From contig OZ026629.1 of assembly GCA_964020975.1 (NCBI GenBank), positions 47,955,046 through 48,019,045 of the forward strand: a stretch of 64,000 bases of DNA. The letters are read 5' to 3'. The DNA is from Hermodice carunculata (taxonomy: Eukaryota > Annelida > Polychaeta > Eunicida > Amphinomidae). A model generated the notes under the pieces. The model saw only the letters and a program-made list of their open reading frames with translations. It was not told the DNA's origin and made no database searches. A program made the position numbers and the translations under genes. Numbering within the stretch: position 1 is the first letter of the stretch; each line of letters opens with the position of its first letter. Below, in pieces: positions 24,101 through 37,149 of this stretch.

Positions 24101-26690
24101 CTGGCAATAAATAATTAACAGGTGCTACCACCGGTATTTTTCTTCGTAAGGACGGGTAGATATTCTGTACATCCATCATAATCATTAACCCACAGACGTT
24201 GCCAAGGTGGTAGTTTAAGCATTTGTTGAATTTAGCTCGGCAAAAGCGACAGGCTTGTGCAAGTGAGGTTCCACAGTCTGTAATACAAGACATCAACAGA
24301 AATCGTCCTGAGCCATTTTTTAAGTTTGATAATTAGCTGGGTCGCCCTAGTTAATAAAGGCCATACAGCACGGAGATATTAAATATTCCAGATCGAGAAT
24401 GAAACGAAAACTTTGCAATCATTGTGCAGTCACACTCAATTTTCGGCAGTGTATTGCAAAACGAGGGGGGGGGGGGTATGTTTTGGACTCTCCACTGATA
24501 CCCGCCTCCCACAGGTATCAGTTTCTTCATGCACTAACTATTTAAAGGAGCACAGTCTATATGGTATGTAACTTTTTTTCCTTTGACAGAGTAATATCTT
24601 CGCTGTAAGGTTTGTTGGCCTTGCTAAAGCTTCCATCCTTTTGTTGCAGATTCCATGAACTTCTGTTGATCTGTATTACACAAAAGAACTAATTTTGTGT
24701 CTGCCGTTTTCAATAACGCAAACCAACTCGATTATGGTAAACTAAAGTACTTAGTGGGTCTAACCCATAAAACCGCATGCAGTTTTTTCTAAAATTCTTT
24801 TAAAAAAAATGTCAGCTAATAAAATACCAGACATTGTCATGCAAAGTGTGAGAAATTGTGTCTGCGTGGATAATGGTCTGCTACATGCTCACTTAATCCA
24901 ATTCATTCTACAATTTGAAAACTTTCAAACTTCCCAATTTGCGTTGATTTTTAACTCAACGGAAGCCATACTGGGAACACTGACGGATATAGTCCTTGCT
25001 TTCTATCGACTTGCTGAATGTATCGCCCTAAGTGCAGAAATCTTGAGGTATGCTGCCCTCTACTGAATACTTAGAACATTCATGATTGAAGCAAAGGGAT
25101 ACATTCATATCAGACGAAATCTCGCGTACCTCAACCCTTCTAACAGAACCCTTTCACTGAGAATGCGTATGCCTGACCACATATCCGATGCCGCTTCACA
25201 ACGAATGGAAAAGAGTAGCTTCTCAAGGGAACAACACAGCTTCTCGAGCCCTCTAAAACTAAAAATACTCCAACCTGGCCAATTTCCGGCCTCTTTGATG
25301 TATGGAACATGTTTTTGCTTCCGGCGAGAAGACTAAAATACATTTCAGCAGAAAATCGTCATGCCAGGAATTCTGGCCGAGACTCAAGTCACATCGGGGT
25401 ATTTCTGTGTCAGCGAAAAGCAGCTTTTTTTCGCCCTTAGATGTCGATCTGTGTGAGGGAACCATAAGGGACTTTCTGCGTTCAGCTATAATATCTTACG
25501 ATATTCTGAATTCATTAATTTTAAGTATATAGTTACATTAACTTTGAGCAATTCTTGACTTTTTGAAGATGCTTCAGTCTGACCAACAATGTCAACTAGT
25601 GGTCTTTTCCCTAATTTTGTTGGAAGCGCGTAATTTGTTCTATGTATGTTTTTTTTCAAGCATTAAAACAAAGCAATCTAATATTTCGGAAATCATTTCA
25701 GTTCTTTAATCAAATCCTCCCAAAATGTAATATTTGCTATAGGTGAAGTTATAACTGTATTTAGCGCTAGCTATTATCTTGAGCTGCCATGTAGTAGGTT
25801 GTTTTAATCTTATGTATAAATATTGTGTATTGGTGACAGAAATAGTATTAGAAACTTTAACCAGATCATTACTCAACTGACAAAACTCAAACTCCTTGAG
25901 CATTTGTAAAACTGTTTGATCCACTTGTTTTAATAGCTCACAACCTCGCTTGATGCCAGCAACACTATGTTATTTATTCCATACACAACTTTGCAAAAAA
26001 TTTTTTTCATGGACAATTCAACAACAACGACTAGTCTTTGCAACAAACTGTGAATATCAAGCAAAGTTTTTTTAAAAATTTATTTAGACAAATAAAAAAG
26101 AAATTACCATGTTAAGTGAGGCTAAAATTATTGCCAAAATTTAAAAACAATCTATCCGACCTTTCAGCAAAGTGAGGTATTTGTTCGCCGACGAATTTTG
26201 ACCAGGTCTTGTGAATCTTGCTATGTTCATGGTGAAATGTTTTCCTTGGCTTTCAAGCAATCTCCCTTTGATTCTTACTAAGTTGGTACTTAACATGGAA
26301 CTCGCATTTAAACGGGTGTAATCTCAGAAAGCACCCAAAAGATCATACATATTACACACTTACTTATTGTGCGAGATTCAACGGAACACCAACCTGAAAG
26401 AAAGACACAAACCTCAAAGTAACTGCCAGAACACTGATAAATCACAACACAATGATATTTTGACAACGTGCAACCCCACAAAGCTACAGCAACGAGCAAT
26501 CCAAGTCGACCCTGGATATTTCGGAGAGTTCGTTCTTGTTGTGTTGTCGACTGTTCAACAAGTGAAGGAGCTTCGTAATGCGTCGTCTTTTATAATGTAT
26601 CTGGAACATTCCTAAATGAAAGTAAAGGGACGAAAAGTGGTTGTTGGGCTCTACAATCATTACATGATCCAATGAAATCACACTTACCTC
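24101..26690. other. unassigned DNA, partly CpG-richer
   Basis: A G-run lies at 24,466-24,477. The 25,080-25,460 stretch has more CpG than its surroundings and short open frames on both strands that I cannot assign. A candidate insulator-protein site is listed separately. No gene model can be supported. Confidence 0.4.
25051..25066 (-). promoter_or_regulatory. CTCF-like core motif
   Basis: On the minus strand the sequence reads TCAGTAGAGGGCAGCA, agreeing with the bilaterian CTCF core (CCA-S-Y-AG-R-K-GGC) except at the first base. A single 16-base match in 64 kb can arise by chance. Confidence 0.3.
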
Positions 26691-26693
26691 ACA

Positions 26694-27052
26694 CCCCTCT
26701 AACAAAGTCGCTCCAATCAGATGACGCATCCGCGTGTGCCGCGTAAGGAATGCAGAAGAGAAACGAAAAAACCCCGAAAATCTGGCACCTTCTCAAGCCT
26801 TCGTTTTTGATCAGCGCCCACATATATCTGAGCTAACTATTTCCAAGTAAATGATGAAGATTACGAATAATCCCTGGGTAATGCGACTTATAAATTTGAA
26901 CGTTCAATTTTCCTGAGACTACCCGTTTCTGATATATATATATACACAGGAAACAACTAAAGCAAATGTTGGCGCCTCTAACAAACTCCATCCAATGAGA
27001 TATTGTATCCACCTCCACCAAATTTGCTCAGAAATGCAGAAAAGAGACGAAA

Positions 27053-27142
<90 letters not shown>

Positions 27143-27225
27143 CAGTAGAGGCAACTTCTTACCCTTGAGGCAGGCATGCCTCTGCAACAAACAAAGGTAA
27201 GTCTCCAATATGCAGGTGGCTTGAA

Positions 27226-27284
<59 letters not shown>

Positions 27285-27440
27285 ATACATGAATAAATCT
27301 TCGTTTTCGATCCACGTTTACATATATCTGAGCTATTTCTAAGTAAACGATTATGAAAAAACCCTAGGTAATGTGAGTTGTGCATTTGAGCTTCCAATTT
27401 CCCTGAGACCAACCGTTTCTTACAAACACATGAGAAAATT
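26694..27440 (+). repeat. diverged tandem duplication, second unit interrupted
   Basis: Unit 1 (26,694-26,965) and unit 2 (26,974-27,440) share CCTCTAACAAA, CTCCA(A)TCA/CCAATGAGA, AATGCAGAA, CTTCGTTTT, ACATATATCTGAGCTA, CCCT(G)GGTAATG and ACCGTTTCT landmarks in order. Unit 2 contains the compound microsatellite insert at 27,053-27,298. Unit 1 lacks it and serves as the pre-insertion reference. Confidence 0.8.
27053..27298 (-). mobile_element. microsatellite-bounded insert: (TATC)n tail, 85-bp core, (ATTT)n
   Basis: Read on the minus strand, the order is (ATTT)n, then an 85-bp core beginning TTCAAGCCACCTGCATATTG, then (TATC)n. The core is virtually identical to 40,459-40,543, where it also runs straight into (TATC)n. 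The insert sits in unit 2 of a tandem duplication and is absent from unit 1. A simple reading is a truncated copy of the element at 38.06-40.65 kb, inserted with a microsatellite-like 3' tail. Confidence 0.7.
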
Positions 27441-27599
27441 ACCGCCAAAGTTGGGAATTGTACGTGGCAAAAACTGCTAAAGACTTAGGGCGGAGTCGGT
27501 GTTGTTAATAACTGACATAACTGACTCGTCCCCGCTATAGTTCCCCTCGACATATCCACCACGACGTTCGTGTGTCCTTCTTACATTCACAACAGCTAC

Positions 27600-28810
27600 T
27601 GATACGACGCGACAGCAAAACATTTTTTGGTGAAACAGATTTTTTTTTTTTAAATCTACAGAATACAACGCGTGACCGGTGAAAACAATATATGTTAAAC
27701 AGAAAAACTGGAAAACAAACAAGCTTGAAATGCGTGATAATTATCGTGGAAATCACCTACGAAAAATAATTAACCTGACAATTTCGGAACAGACATCGAT
27801 GGGGAAAGTGATGCAGAACATAAGAAAAGGGACGCTCGATGCATTGACAACTTAGCGTTATCCTGGGACGGGACAGCGAACAATCCTCCAAAAACGCGTC
27901 ACAAAACCTATGTGGAGGTGAACTCTTGTCCGCAAGTGAAGAGTGCCACTACACTCTATTCAATATTGTTACCGCAGTTATATTTCATATACTGTGTTGT
28001 CAATACGGTATCTATTTCTGCATGTAATATATGTCTAAAAGACAAAAATGAAAAATTGTGTTAAACCAAGCTGGCAATGTACTAGATACCAAATTTTGTG
28101 GTGGTCCAGAAATAGTCTTGAAGTCGCTAAATGCAATGCGTATACAAGTAGAAGTAAGAAATATGATCAAGGTGGAGAAAAATTCCACCTTATTTTAATT
28201 GCGACTTACAAGACCAGGAACTTGCCAATTGAAGCAACCACGAGCATGCGTCATAGAAAGCAGTAAGGTGACCCGTGAAGTCGCTAAATGTAATGCGTAT
28301 ACAAGTGGAGATAGGCAATATGATCAAGGTGAAAACAAGTCCAACCTTATTTTTATTGCGACTGACAAGACCAGGAACTTGTACCATACAAATCACCAAG
28401 GAGATACATTGTTTGCAAGGTGATATAAGGACAGAGCGTGTTAAATATAGTCTTCAACATCAGTTTTGCCTGGAAAGCTAAAGCAGGTTGTCTACCTGCC
28501 ATTAATATTCTGCACATTAAGGAAATAATCGTTATTATCAACCTTCATTGGTTTTAACACCCGAAAACAACACGTCACATTGTAATCAACAGATACTATC
28601 TTGCAATAAACCTTCTACCAATTTGAATCAATGTTGCGTGATTTGAAACGAGAGCAAAACATTTTGGTGAAACATATAAATAACAAAACTAAAATATCTA
28701 CAAAATAAAACGTGATCTGTAAAAACAAGGGATGTATGATATGCGTGGTCAAAAGACAAAGATAAATGTTTGTGTTAAACAAGGTGAAAATGTAGCAAAT
28801 TGATATGAAG
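27600..28810 (+). repeat. nested local duplications
   Basis: An outer pair, about 27,600-28,100 and 28,638-28,810, shares GCAAAACATTTT, GGTGAAACA, ATCTACA, AAAAGACAAA and TTGTGTTAAAC. Between them is an inner tandem pair at about 28,112-28,232 and 28,270-28,390 (spacing 157), sharing GAAGTCGCTAAATG, AATGCGTATACAAGT and AAGACCAGGAACTTG. No open frame is conserved across units. Confidence 0.75.
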
Positions 28811-28829
28811 CAAAGAAACGAATTCACGA

Positions 28830-29650
28830 TTCAAGAACCACAAGGGTCTATGTAAGAGTAGACATGTAAAAGGAGTATTGCATTCATGTCAAATAAATGA
28901 AGTGTCGAGTATACATATAAAGTGTAAGTTGTCGGTATTTCTGTTCCTTGGCAGTCTATATATTACAAATGAATGAACCTTTACTGCTATACCTCAGACA
29001 CAAAAGTGGGGGCATTTTGCTTGAACAGCACAAACCGAATACAATACAGTATATGGTATACGCAACTTACACATGTGTGAATAGTAGCAATACAGGAAAT
29101 ACAGTCATATATAGTTGTTAAATTATTCACAAGAGCATCTAATTCCAACCCTGTAGTTCCAATTTTTTCACAAGAACTATAATTTCGTTATTACTTTACA
29201 ATTCATCAATATATTAAAGTTACTTTTCAAATTTTTGTTTTCGACATTTACAAAATTAAATTGACATTCCCCCAATTCAAATGAGGTCGATCATTGTTTT
29301 CTTAAAATTAAATATAACATGTCAAATGTTCATTGGCCTAAGATGGTACACTTATTTACAACAATATCTATGATAGTATCCGTCGTGCTGATGACTTCCT
29401 GACCTTGAAAATTGAAGTATACAACTGTTTTTATTGTTAAAATTGTGGTCAATAATTTTATTTGTGTCAAACCAGTGGACTCATCTTAAATATGTGACCA
29501 GCAGCTTCTGATGTTCTCATTCATGTTTAGATCATAAATTCAAAAGTGAACTTTTCACAAGTGTTTTATAGTGAGGAATCTTGCGTTTTACTGTATACAA
29601 CATTTATTGAAAATAATCTTTATTCACAAGAGTTACAATAATCGGTCCTC
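28830..29650. other. unassigned AT-rich DNA
   Basis: No gene, motif or shared repeat recognised. Confidence 0.45.
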
Positions 29651-29657
29651 CATGTGT

Positions 29658-30044
29658 CTATACATCCCTAAGGACACATAATGGCAGAATATTACTGATT
29701 CTCCCTGCTTTTTGCTGTATATAACCAATTTTTATGATATGAAATACCGGGGGATCCGGACTTGAGTATTGGGTCGCCACACATAACACGCGGGCGGACT
29801 GCGGCACTTCAAGACACGCTCGAGGAAGGCTATTCACAATTCCCTGATAGCCAGTGGTGATACGTTTATAAATACATCGGTTAAGGGACCTTATTTTGGG
29901 CTCCACGAGCTTACCCATTTTACTATTTAACTCCGTAAGCAGGACCTGGGATGACAACCTGCGGCAACTGATGGGAGGACGTCCCGAGGTTTCAAAGGCT
30001 TTTGGCGGTCTCAATCCCCCGTGTTTCAGTACCCCCAAGTACAT
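29658..30044 (-). CDS. unrecognised 128-codon open stretch of raised GC content
   Basis: The frame contains HGGLRPPKAFETSGRPP, LSSQVLLTELNSKMGKL and PRACLEVPQSARVLC. Base composition is clearly more GC-rich than the surroundings, suggesting coding origin or a recently arrived element, but I recognise no family and see no splice signals. It abuts the tandem array that starts at 30,064. Chance cannot be excluded. Confidence 0.3.
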   Translation of the reverse strand: MYLGVLKHGGLRPPKAFETSGRPPISCRRLSSQVLLTELNSKMGKLVEPKIRSLNRCIYKRITTGYQGIVNSLPRACLEVPQSARVLCVATQYSSPDPPVFHIIKIGYIQQKAGRISNILPLCVLRDV

Positions 30045-30063
30045 ATACTACTGGTAAGGTATA

Positions 30064-30790
30064 GTGCACGTTATTAAGTGTGATCATCTATCAAAACCCA
30101 ATTTGATACATGAGCTAACCACACATCCAGATGTAACTGTGCAAAACAATCCAGACAGTCACAAAGCAGGGACAGAAAACTGCAAACTCGAAAGCACTTT
30201 GGACACATTACAAAAGGTGCTGATATACTTAAGCGTAAAAATGTTGTATCGGAATAGGAGAATAGAGATTTTACATAATTATACATTGAGAAGATGATAG
30301 TATATTTCATATAAATAAAATATGTAACCACCTATTAAACCGTACTTTATAGGCAGGTTTAACCACACATCCACGTGTAACTCCCAAAACAAATTAAGAG
30401 AGTGACAAAGCAGGACAGAGGACCCCAACATTTCAGAAATGCTTTGGCGTTTTGCACAAAATTAACTTGAGGCAAAAATGATTTATCGGAATAAAAGAAT
30501 ATTGATTTCACATAATTATACGTTGAAACAGTGATGCTTTAATTTGCATAATTAAATATGACCGCCTTTCAGAGCCCAATTTAATGGGTAAGCTTATCCA
30601 AATATCCACTTGTTACTGTGCAAAGAAATTCAGACAGTGACACAGAAGGGATCCAGAGCCAGAAACTCAGAAGCAATTCTTCATTTTGCAAAACATTAAT
30701 AATATAAGGTAAAATGCTGAATAGAATAAGAGAATACTGATTTGACATAATTACACATTGAAACATTGCTAGCACTGAATCATAGTACAA
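30064..30790 (+). repeat. three-unit tandem array, copy B (uninterrupted)
   Basis: Units start at about 30,081, 30,323 and 30,559 (spacing 242 and 236). They correspond one to one with the units at 21.2-23.4 kb. The third unit carries CCAAATATCCACTTG at about 30,598, the undisturbed equivalent of the LINE target in copy A. Confidence 0.85.
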
Positions 30791-33700
30791 AGTCGCGTTA
30801 CGCCCTCTGGCCACCCTCCCCATCCCTAACCCCCAAAATGTTTCAAATCCGCTTATTTTAGTGTCACATAAAAATACTGACAAGGGGCCGTAGATCATGG
30901 CTGTGTCAAACGTTTTGATAATTACCAAATAACCTATACAATATTGTCATAATTGTTATAACCTCATTTCTAAAAAAATAATTACCACCCCAATTGATTC
31001 AACATATTTTCTGAAGTACATCACATTTTACTGACTTATTATGTTGGTTTGGCCTCTCATTTAATTTCCCTTGTTTTACGTGTTTATACCAGAAGGTAGA
31101 AACACATAAAAGCAAAATACAATACACATAATAAATATACACTTCTGACATGATTAATGCCAAGATCATGATCTGCCAAATATCAAATATACTTATGCCT
31201 TTGCTTTTACAACATATAACTTCTGTATCTTATGTTAGTTCGTACAGTTGTTGTGGCAACCACTTTGGTCAGCATTTATGACTTCTCTGGCCAGTTTGTT
31301 ACAATATATACTTCAGCATTGACATAAGAATTCGAAATTCTAGAATAAAAGACACGAGTATAAATAGCAAATAGGTTCATGATCTGAAACTTTTACCTCA
31401 AAGGAGGGGTAATAAAGCCTTGAAATTTGGTTTTGTAGGTTTAAGTCGTTGAAAAGCATTTGGAGCTACGTGAATTGTCAGATACCTTGAATTTTGCTCT
31501 TTTTGACATCCTTTGGCTTCATTTAACCTTACTCATCACCACAGAACCATTCAGATGGTTGAGGTATTCAGGGGATTTGGACGCCACTCATTTGTGGGAT
31601 TTACATAATCTTTGCTCTGAAATATATCACTGAGAGAGACAAAAGTCATGGTCAATCTTCTTTTCCATGCAGATTTTTGTGATGCGATCTTGCATAATCT
31701 TTTTCATGTGCAACATGAATAGATGCCCTGATCTCGCCCAAGACCCATAGTGTCAACATCCCAGCATTCCAAATCAGCCTACAAATACACAGATGACGAG
31801 TGTATATTTATATTTTGATCCATGCCAGTTCAACTCTTATCAATTAGTACATTATCAACAGGGAAGTAAAAATGCAGGTCAGAGGTATACATGGAACCTG
31901 ACATCAACACATGTAGACAGGAATCCACGTAATACGTGGACCTTGACACAAAAATGATACTTTATTGAACGCACTTTTCAGTAGTTTGACGTTCAAGTAA
32001 TAGGCAATGACGCAGTAATGTCTGATGTGGTATGTTTTTTGTTTTTTTTTTCGAATGAAGACACAGAGAGCAAGAATAGTTTGACAGTCCTCTTCCATGC
32101 TGACCTCACATGCACAGACTGCAGTGGTTCTTAGACCTTTCGAACATTAACGGCACCTTTCAAGACTTTTAGAATTTAACAGTAACCATGGTTCCTTTTC
32201 TGTTAGTATTTTATAATAGCCATTGGCCTTAAATTTAACTATACCATCATATTAACCAATATGTCAGTTGACATTTCAAGGTCAGTAAGTAAATGAAGAT
32301 TAGCAACACTAATAAGAGCCCATAGGTGCTTTCCTCTTTGTGTTTAGAGGGACATAAATTACAGTGATAACATGATCACTGAGTGTATTTTTCCTGGCAA
32401 AGAAATTTAATTTTGTGAGTTGACAGCGGATGTATCACATCTTCAACTCTTTAACCGATGTTATTGAGTTCTTTGTATCAACATATCTGACAAATTATGC
32501 CATGCTAAACATCTCAAGTGTTATAGCTAGCTCGGCCATGTACTCATCAAGTCATGTAAGAATATCATTATGTAAGGTCTTCATAAAACTAGGTCATCAA
32601 CTTCGCTACAATGGCCAGTCATATCCATATAAATCTATGCTAGGCACAGGGAAGGCTGCAGCTAAATCAACTCATTTCGGATTGGGACTTATTTTGGCTG
32701 CAGTACAGCAAAGGCTGCTGAAGATGATCTGTTTATAACACCTATTTATTGATATAATGATCTGTAAACTTCTGAACCAAATTTGGGACCTTTTTGTAAT
32801 GGTTGATGGGATAAATGGTTGTGTCCATATTGTACATTCTTGACCACATATATTCTTAGCCCATGTGTCTTCTGGGTAAAGTTTGCTATGCTTTGCTTGA
32901 CATTTTTGCCATTTGCATGAAATCAAAAACAAAATTAGTCTTAATATTATTTGTAGGAGGTTAATGTAATTTTATTATATTTCAATATCTTTGACTGAAT
33001 CATAATTCTTGATGTAATCTTTTGGCCGTCCACAATGAACACAAAGATTGAATAACCTATTTCAGTAAATCTAGTGTCTAAAATGCAGCAAGACTCATGA
33101 TTTATTATAAGTGGTAGTTAACGGCTGCAACATGCACATTGTGCTCCAAATAGCTCAGAAATTTTTTTTTGACAAGTGACATATCATTAGCTGTTTCCTT
33201 GCTTCATTCATGAATATGGGGCATGTTTTTTGCTGAATAATTTGCATTTGTGTTCTTGAAAGCCCGAGATGCAGGGGCAAAATAACTAGGAAAGTTACCA
33301 GCGCGTGACTGGTTTGAGGAGTGGCATGGCATAATTTTTTCTTATTTCAAACAAAGGATGTAGCCATTTCAATGCTTATATATATATTGATTGTACTCCG
33401 GCAAATATCCATGACATATTTGTTGTTTCCTTACTCGCTTTAATATAAAGTATATGCACACTCATTTATACCGAAACAGTAGCAGGATCGCCCACAATAC
33501 ACATATATGTATTTTACCGAGACTGACCATTGCTTTCCTTTGTGTCTTTTATACTCCCCTACCACCAGAAATGAAGTTTGAGAGCACACTCTATTAAACT
33601 TGTCCACATGTTTCCCTGATGGTCTGGTCACAAGACAAACCTTGCTAGCAGGCATTTTGTTTGTGACCAGCTACATGACATTCCAATGTATGTAATATAT

Positions 33701-34280
33701 TTTTAGCACGTTTTCTTGATCTGAGTGCATTGTGGCAGCCGTGACATTATTTTCAAGAACATTGCACCGCCATGTCTGCAATTTATCTTTCTGCATGGTA
33801 AAAGCGAGCATTTTAATATCCCACAAAGTTAAACTCTGCAATAAGATCCAAGGCAATTTTAAAAATGGAGACCGCCAGTCAATTCCCAACATCATGGCGC
33901 TTTTTGTTCTTTTTAATTTGGCTTCTGCATACTATCTTAAGGAGCAGCTATTGTGTATTTTGTTTTCAAATGCTAATTTTAATTTTTCATAATCCTGTTT
34001 ACAATTTAGGGCATGTTTGAAGACAGACACTCTTGAGCAGATTCCCAGTGCATCTTAAATCTGTGAGTGACGACAATTCTTGTTTTATCTACTTATGCCA
34101 TTATCTGTGTCCTAGAGAATTTGAGCTGCAATCAGACGGATTTTTTTTTATAAATGTATGCTTTATTTGCACAGGTGTCTGTCACTGCGTTAAGTGGGAA
34201 ACCGTCAATCCAGTCACCACCATCTTGGTAAAGTGTGTTATACGAATTAAGTTAGATAAAACGCATATGATGAGTTTATA
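30791..34280. other. unassigned AT-rich DNA
   Basis: Open stretches at 30,581-30,928 (minus, 115 codons, overlapping the array end) and 32,430-32,738 (plus, 102 codons) have no recognised motif. A short palindrome, TCCACGTAATACGTGGA, lies at about 31,924. No shared repeat seen. Confidence 0.4.
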
Positions 34281-34284
34281 AAAC

Positions 34285-34610
34285 TTTTTGAGTGTTTGAT
34301 AGATAATATTTACATACTTTTTGGTAATAATGTCTTTAGACAGGTCATAGGAATTCCCATGGGTACACATTGTACGCCACTTTTGGCTAATCTCTATTTT
34401 TTATCACGAGTATTATTTGCTAAAGAAAATGGCAAAAGATAAAAATTGCCATGCTAGATCATTTAATTTAACTTTCAGATACATAGATGATTTATAAAGG
34501 GTCAACAACAAACATTTAAAGGATTACATTACACAATTTATCCTAGTGACCTGGAACTAAAGGAAACCACTGAATCGAACACAGCATGCTCGTTCTTAGA
34601 TCTACTTTTA
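34285..34610 (+). mobile_element. Penelope-like reverse transcriptase fragment
   Basis: Translation across frames gives LFGNNVFRQVIGIPMGTHC, then TPLLANLYF, NLTFRYIDDL (the catalytic D-D box), and SDLELKETTESNTACSFLDL. The order Q-V-GIPMGT-C-PLLA, F-RYIDD and LELK-TTE-SYLDL is typical of reverse transcriptases of Penelope-like elements that are followed by a GIY-YIG nuclease. Short interruptions occur within the fragment and the downstream nuclease is not recognisable, so it is a remnant. The assignment to Penelope-like rather than another RT lineage rests on motif memory. Confidence 0.6.
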
Positions 34611-35080
34611 TTCAAGGTAGTAGAATTTTACAATAATTAGGACGGTTTTACATTTTTGACCTTTTGAACTGTATAGAACCATGTGTTAGATGTACATTAT
34701 GCTTGGCTGAATTGCAGATGACTTATAATGGCATACTATATTTTATGAATTCTAAATTATTACCTTAATAAATGACTTATTAGTTGACTTGTGGGATTCT
34801 ATGCTTTCTTGAACGATTAAATTTCCTTTCAAAAGTACTTCTGGAAATCATACTTGAAATGTGACTGCTATGCTTACAAATTCATGGCTATTGTAATGCA
34901 ATTTTTGGTGTTAGTGTCACTTTGTGGACTTATATAGATGATGATCAGTGTTGAGATGGTGGTTGCAACTAGTACCTTTTTAAATACTGAATTTTATTGA
35001 CATTTTCAAAGAATTAGAAACCTGTGCTTGCAAATTCTCTGATGTACTGCATATTTTGGTCCATTTTCATAAATTGTACG
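34611..35080. other. AT-rich DNA after the reverse transcriptase fragment
   Basis: It may be further eroded Penelope-like sequence, but no motif confirms this. Confidence 0.35.
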
Positions 35081-35356
35081 GTCCTATATGCGCATGAATG
35101 ATGCACCTGTTCAAGCCAATTTACTGAAATAGGCCTTTAATTTTAAACACAACTTTTTGCATTCTGTCATGTTAGAACTAGACATGGATTTTTCGACCCC
35201 ATGGACCTTTGCACATATGTTTAGGTCTCTTGTGGGTAAAAACGAACTATAAATTTATGTGTTTCAGCTATAAATACCAAGGAACATTGCATGTCGTCGG
35301 AATTGACTTGGATTTGTTTCATTAGGACTACGATTTGGATATGGTAATGACAGTCT
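35081..35356 (+). repeat. interspersed repeat, uninterrupted copy (partner 49,820-50,365)
   Basis: Shares with the partner ATGAATGATGCACCTGTTC, AAGCCAATTTACTGAAA, TTTTTCGACCC, AACTATAAATTTATGTG, TTTCAGCTATA, CCAAGGAACATT and TTTCATTAGGACTACG. The match is closer than that of the large blocks, so the family is younger or better kept. It contains the empty site for the SINE: GTTC and AAGCC are adjacent at 35,112/35,113. Confidence 0.85.
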
Positions 35357-35805
35357 TATATATACAAATAATATCAGAAAAGGTCAGGAGAAATGATGCC
35401 CAAATATATCCACCAGGCAGGACCTGTTGACTTGCTTATAAATACATGCGTTGCTTATGTTTATTTGTCAGGTAAATCGAGTTGATATTTAATAGAATTT
35501 CAAAATATATTTCAAGTGCGCTGCCAGACGAAGCTGGCCCAAGTTGCTTGACTGCTATGTATATCTTTCAGAGGACCATTATTATGGCCAACTAGATAAA
35601 ACCTAAAAGATTAAAGCCCCTCTTGAGCTGTCAAATAAATAGTACTAATGATACAAATGTCATGATAACGTAGTAAAGTGGATCACTTACGTCTTTAAAT
35701 TAATTTAATTTAAATTAACCGCTATGGGCCAATACATATCTCAATGTATATTTTCTACAAGGAATGGGATTTTTCTAACATTTCTTTGATAATTCTTAAT
35801 ATTTC
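35357..35805. other. unassigned DNA
   Basis: It includes TCAAATAAATAGTACTAATG at about 35,630, which resembles a LINE 3' end, but no coding part precedes it. Confidence 0.35.
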
Positions 35806-37149
35806 CCCCTGTTGGAAGTATATGCAGTGGCTAATAATGTGGTGCTATTGAATGCAGTGACACTAGTTAAAACGGTTGCAGGGTTACATCACACATATTT
35901 GAGTTATGATATCTTTGGACGAAGGGAATCGGACCAAGGTCACACATATGCAGTATCACCATGGCGTTACAGTGGACATTCCTCACATGTAGAATTCATT
36001 TTACTACTGCTAACTGGCCAAATTACCGTGCAAACATTAAAATCTGAAAGCAGAAAAGATTACTCTTGTCGTTTTAAAATCTGACCTGTACAGATGTACC
36101 ACCGTCATATGATCATGTTCAATATGAAAACCCTAAGGGCAGTTCTTCAGTCATTTTTTCAAGACAAGCGTGCTAAGAAATAAGTGAGTGAATAATGATT
36201 TAAGTCAAGATCACTCTCATGCTCTTTGATTATAGAGCTGTATAGATCACAGCATACAAAATATCATAACCCCTGTAAAAACAATTGTAACTTTCTGATC
36301 TGAGAATAAAAGTCAATAGTTGCAGTGGGACCCTAAAATTGAGTCAATGTCATTCAAAAGCAAGCTACTTGTTTCACCTTTGCACAGAGGATCATTATGT
36401 GGCCAAACGTTATTTTCTAAATTTATTTTGTTCTCCGTTTATAAGTCGAAATCTAAGTATACTCTAGTTGCACTGGAATCGTCACACAAGGCTCATGTTA
36501 CTGCCCCAGTTAACTTGAGTATGGGGAAAGTGATGTGCCATAAAATTAAGCAAAATAAGTTCTAGGGATGCCCAGAGATGTCTTGGTGCTATATGATAGC
36601 AATTGGTCAATGAGGATTGCAGACGATTTGGGGCAATTTTCACTCCCACTGAAATACTTTCATTAAAATTATCACATCCAGTGCACCACGTTCTTTTATA
36701 TCACCTCAATAGAGACCCGACCAAGATACACCCACCAAGTTTTACGGGGACCCTTGAGAAGGCAGTGTGTTTGATTATGACCAGATGTAGCCATCAAAGA
36801 CCATTCAAAACTTATCTAACGTGACTGCAATGAACCAGGGACAGATTTGGATTCACATTGTTTGCGCTGAATCACAGGTTTGGTCATAAAGATTACAGCT
36901 TTTTCTCCATATATTACTTGTTGACCAACAGATTTGGTAGATATTTTTTGAGGGCTTATACCTTTAATGTTGAAGTGAACAAAGGACAATACTTACCCCA
37001 GAAGTTACTGCTGAAAAGAAGCGCATTATATAACAGCAGCTGATGATTCCATAGTAATACATGCAACCCATTTATTCCTGCTTTGCATTATATGTAAAAT
37101 ACCCACTCATCAGTTTAAATCATGTCAAGTAACTTTGATTCTCCCTTGC

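Noticed and set aside
21226-30790. Regular repeat arrays as a CRISPR locus
   Set aside because: Units of about 235 bp without spacers, in an animal genome; they are tandem repeats.
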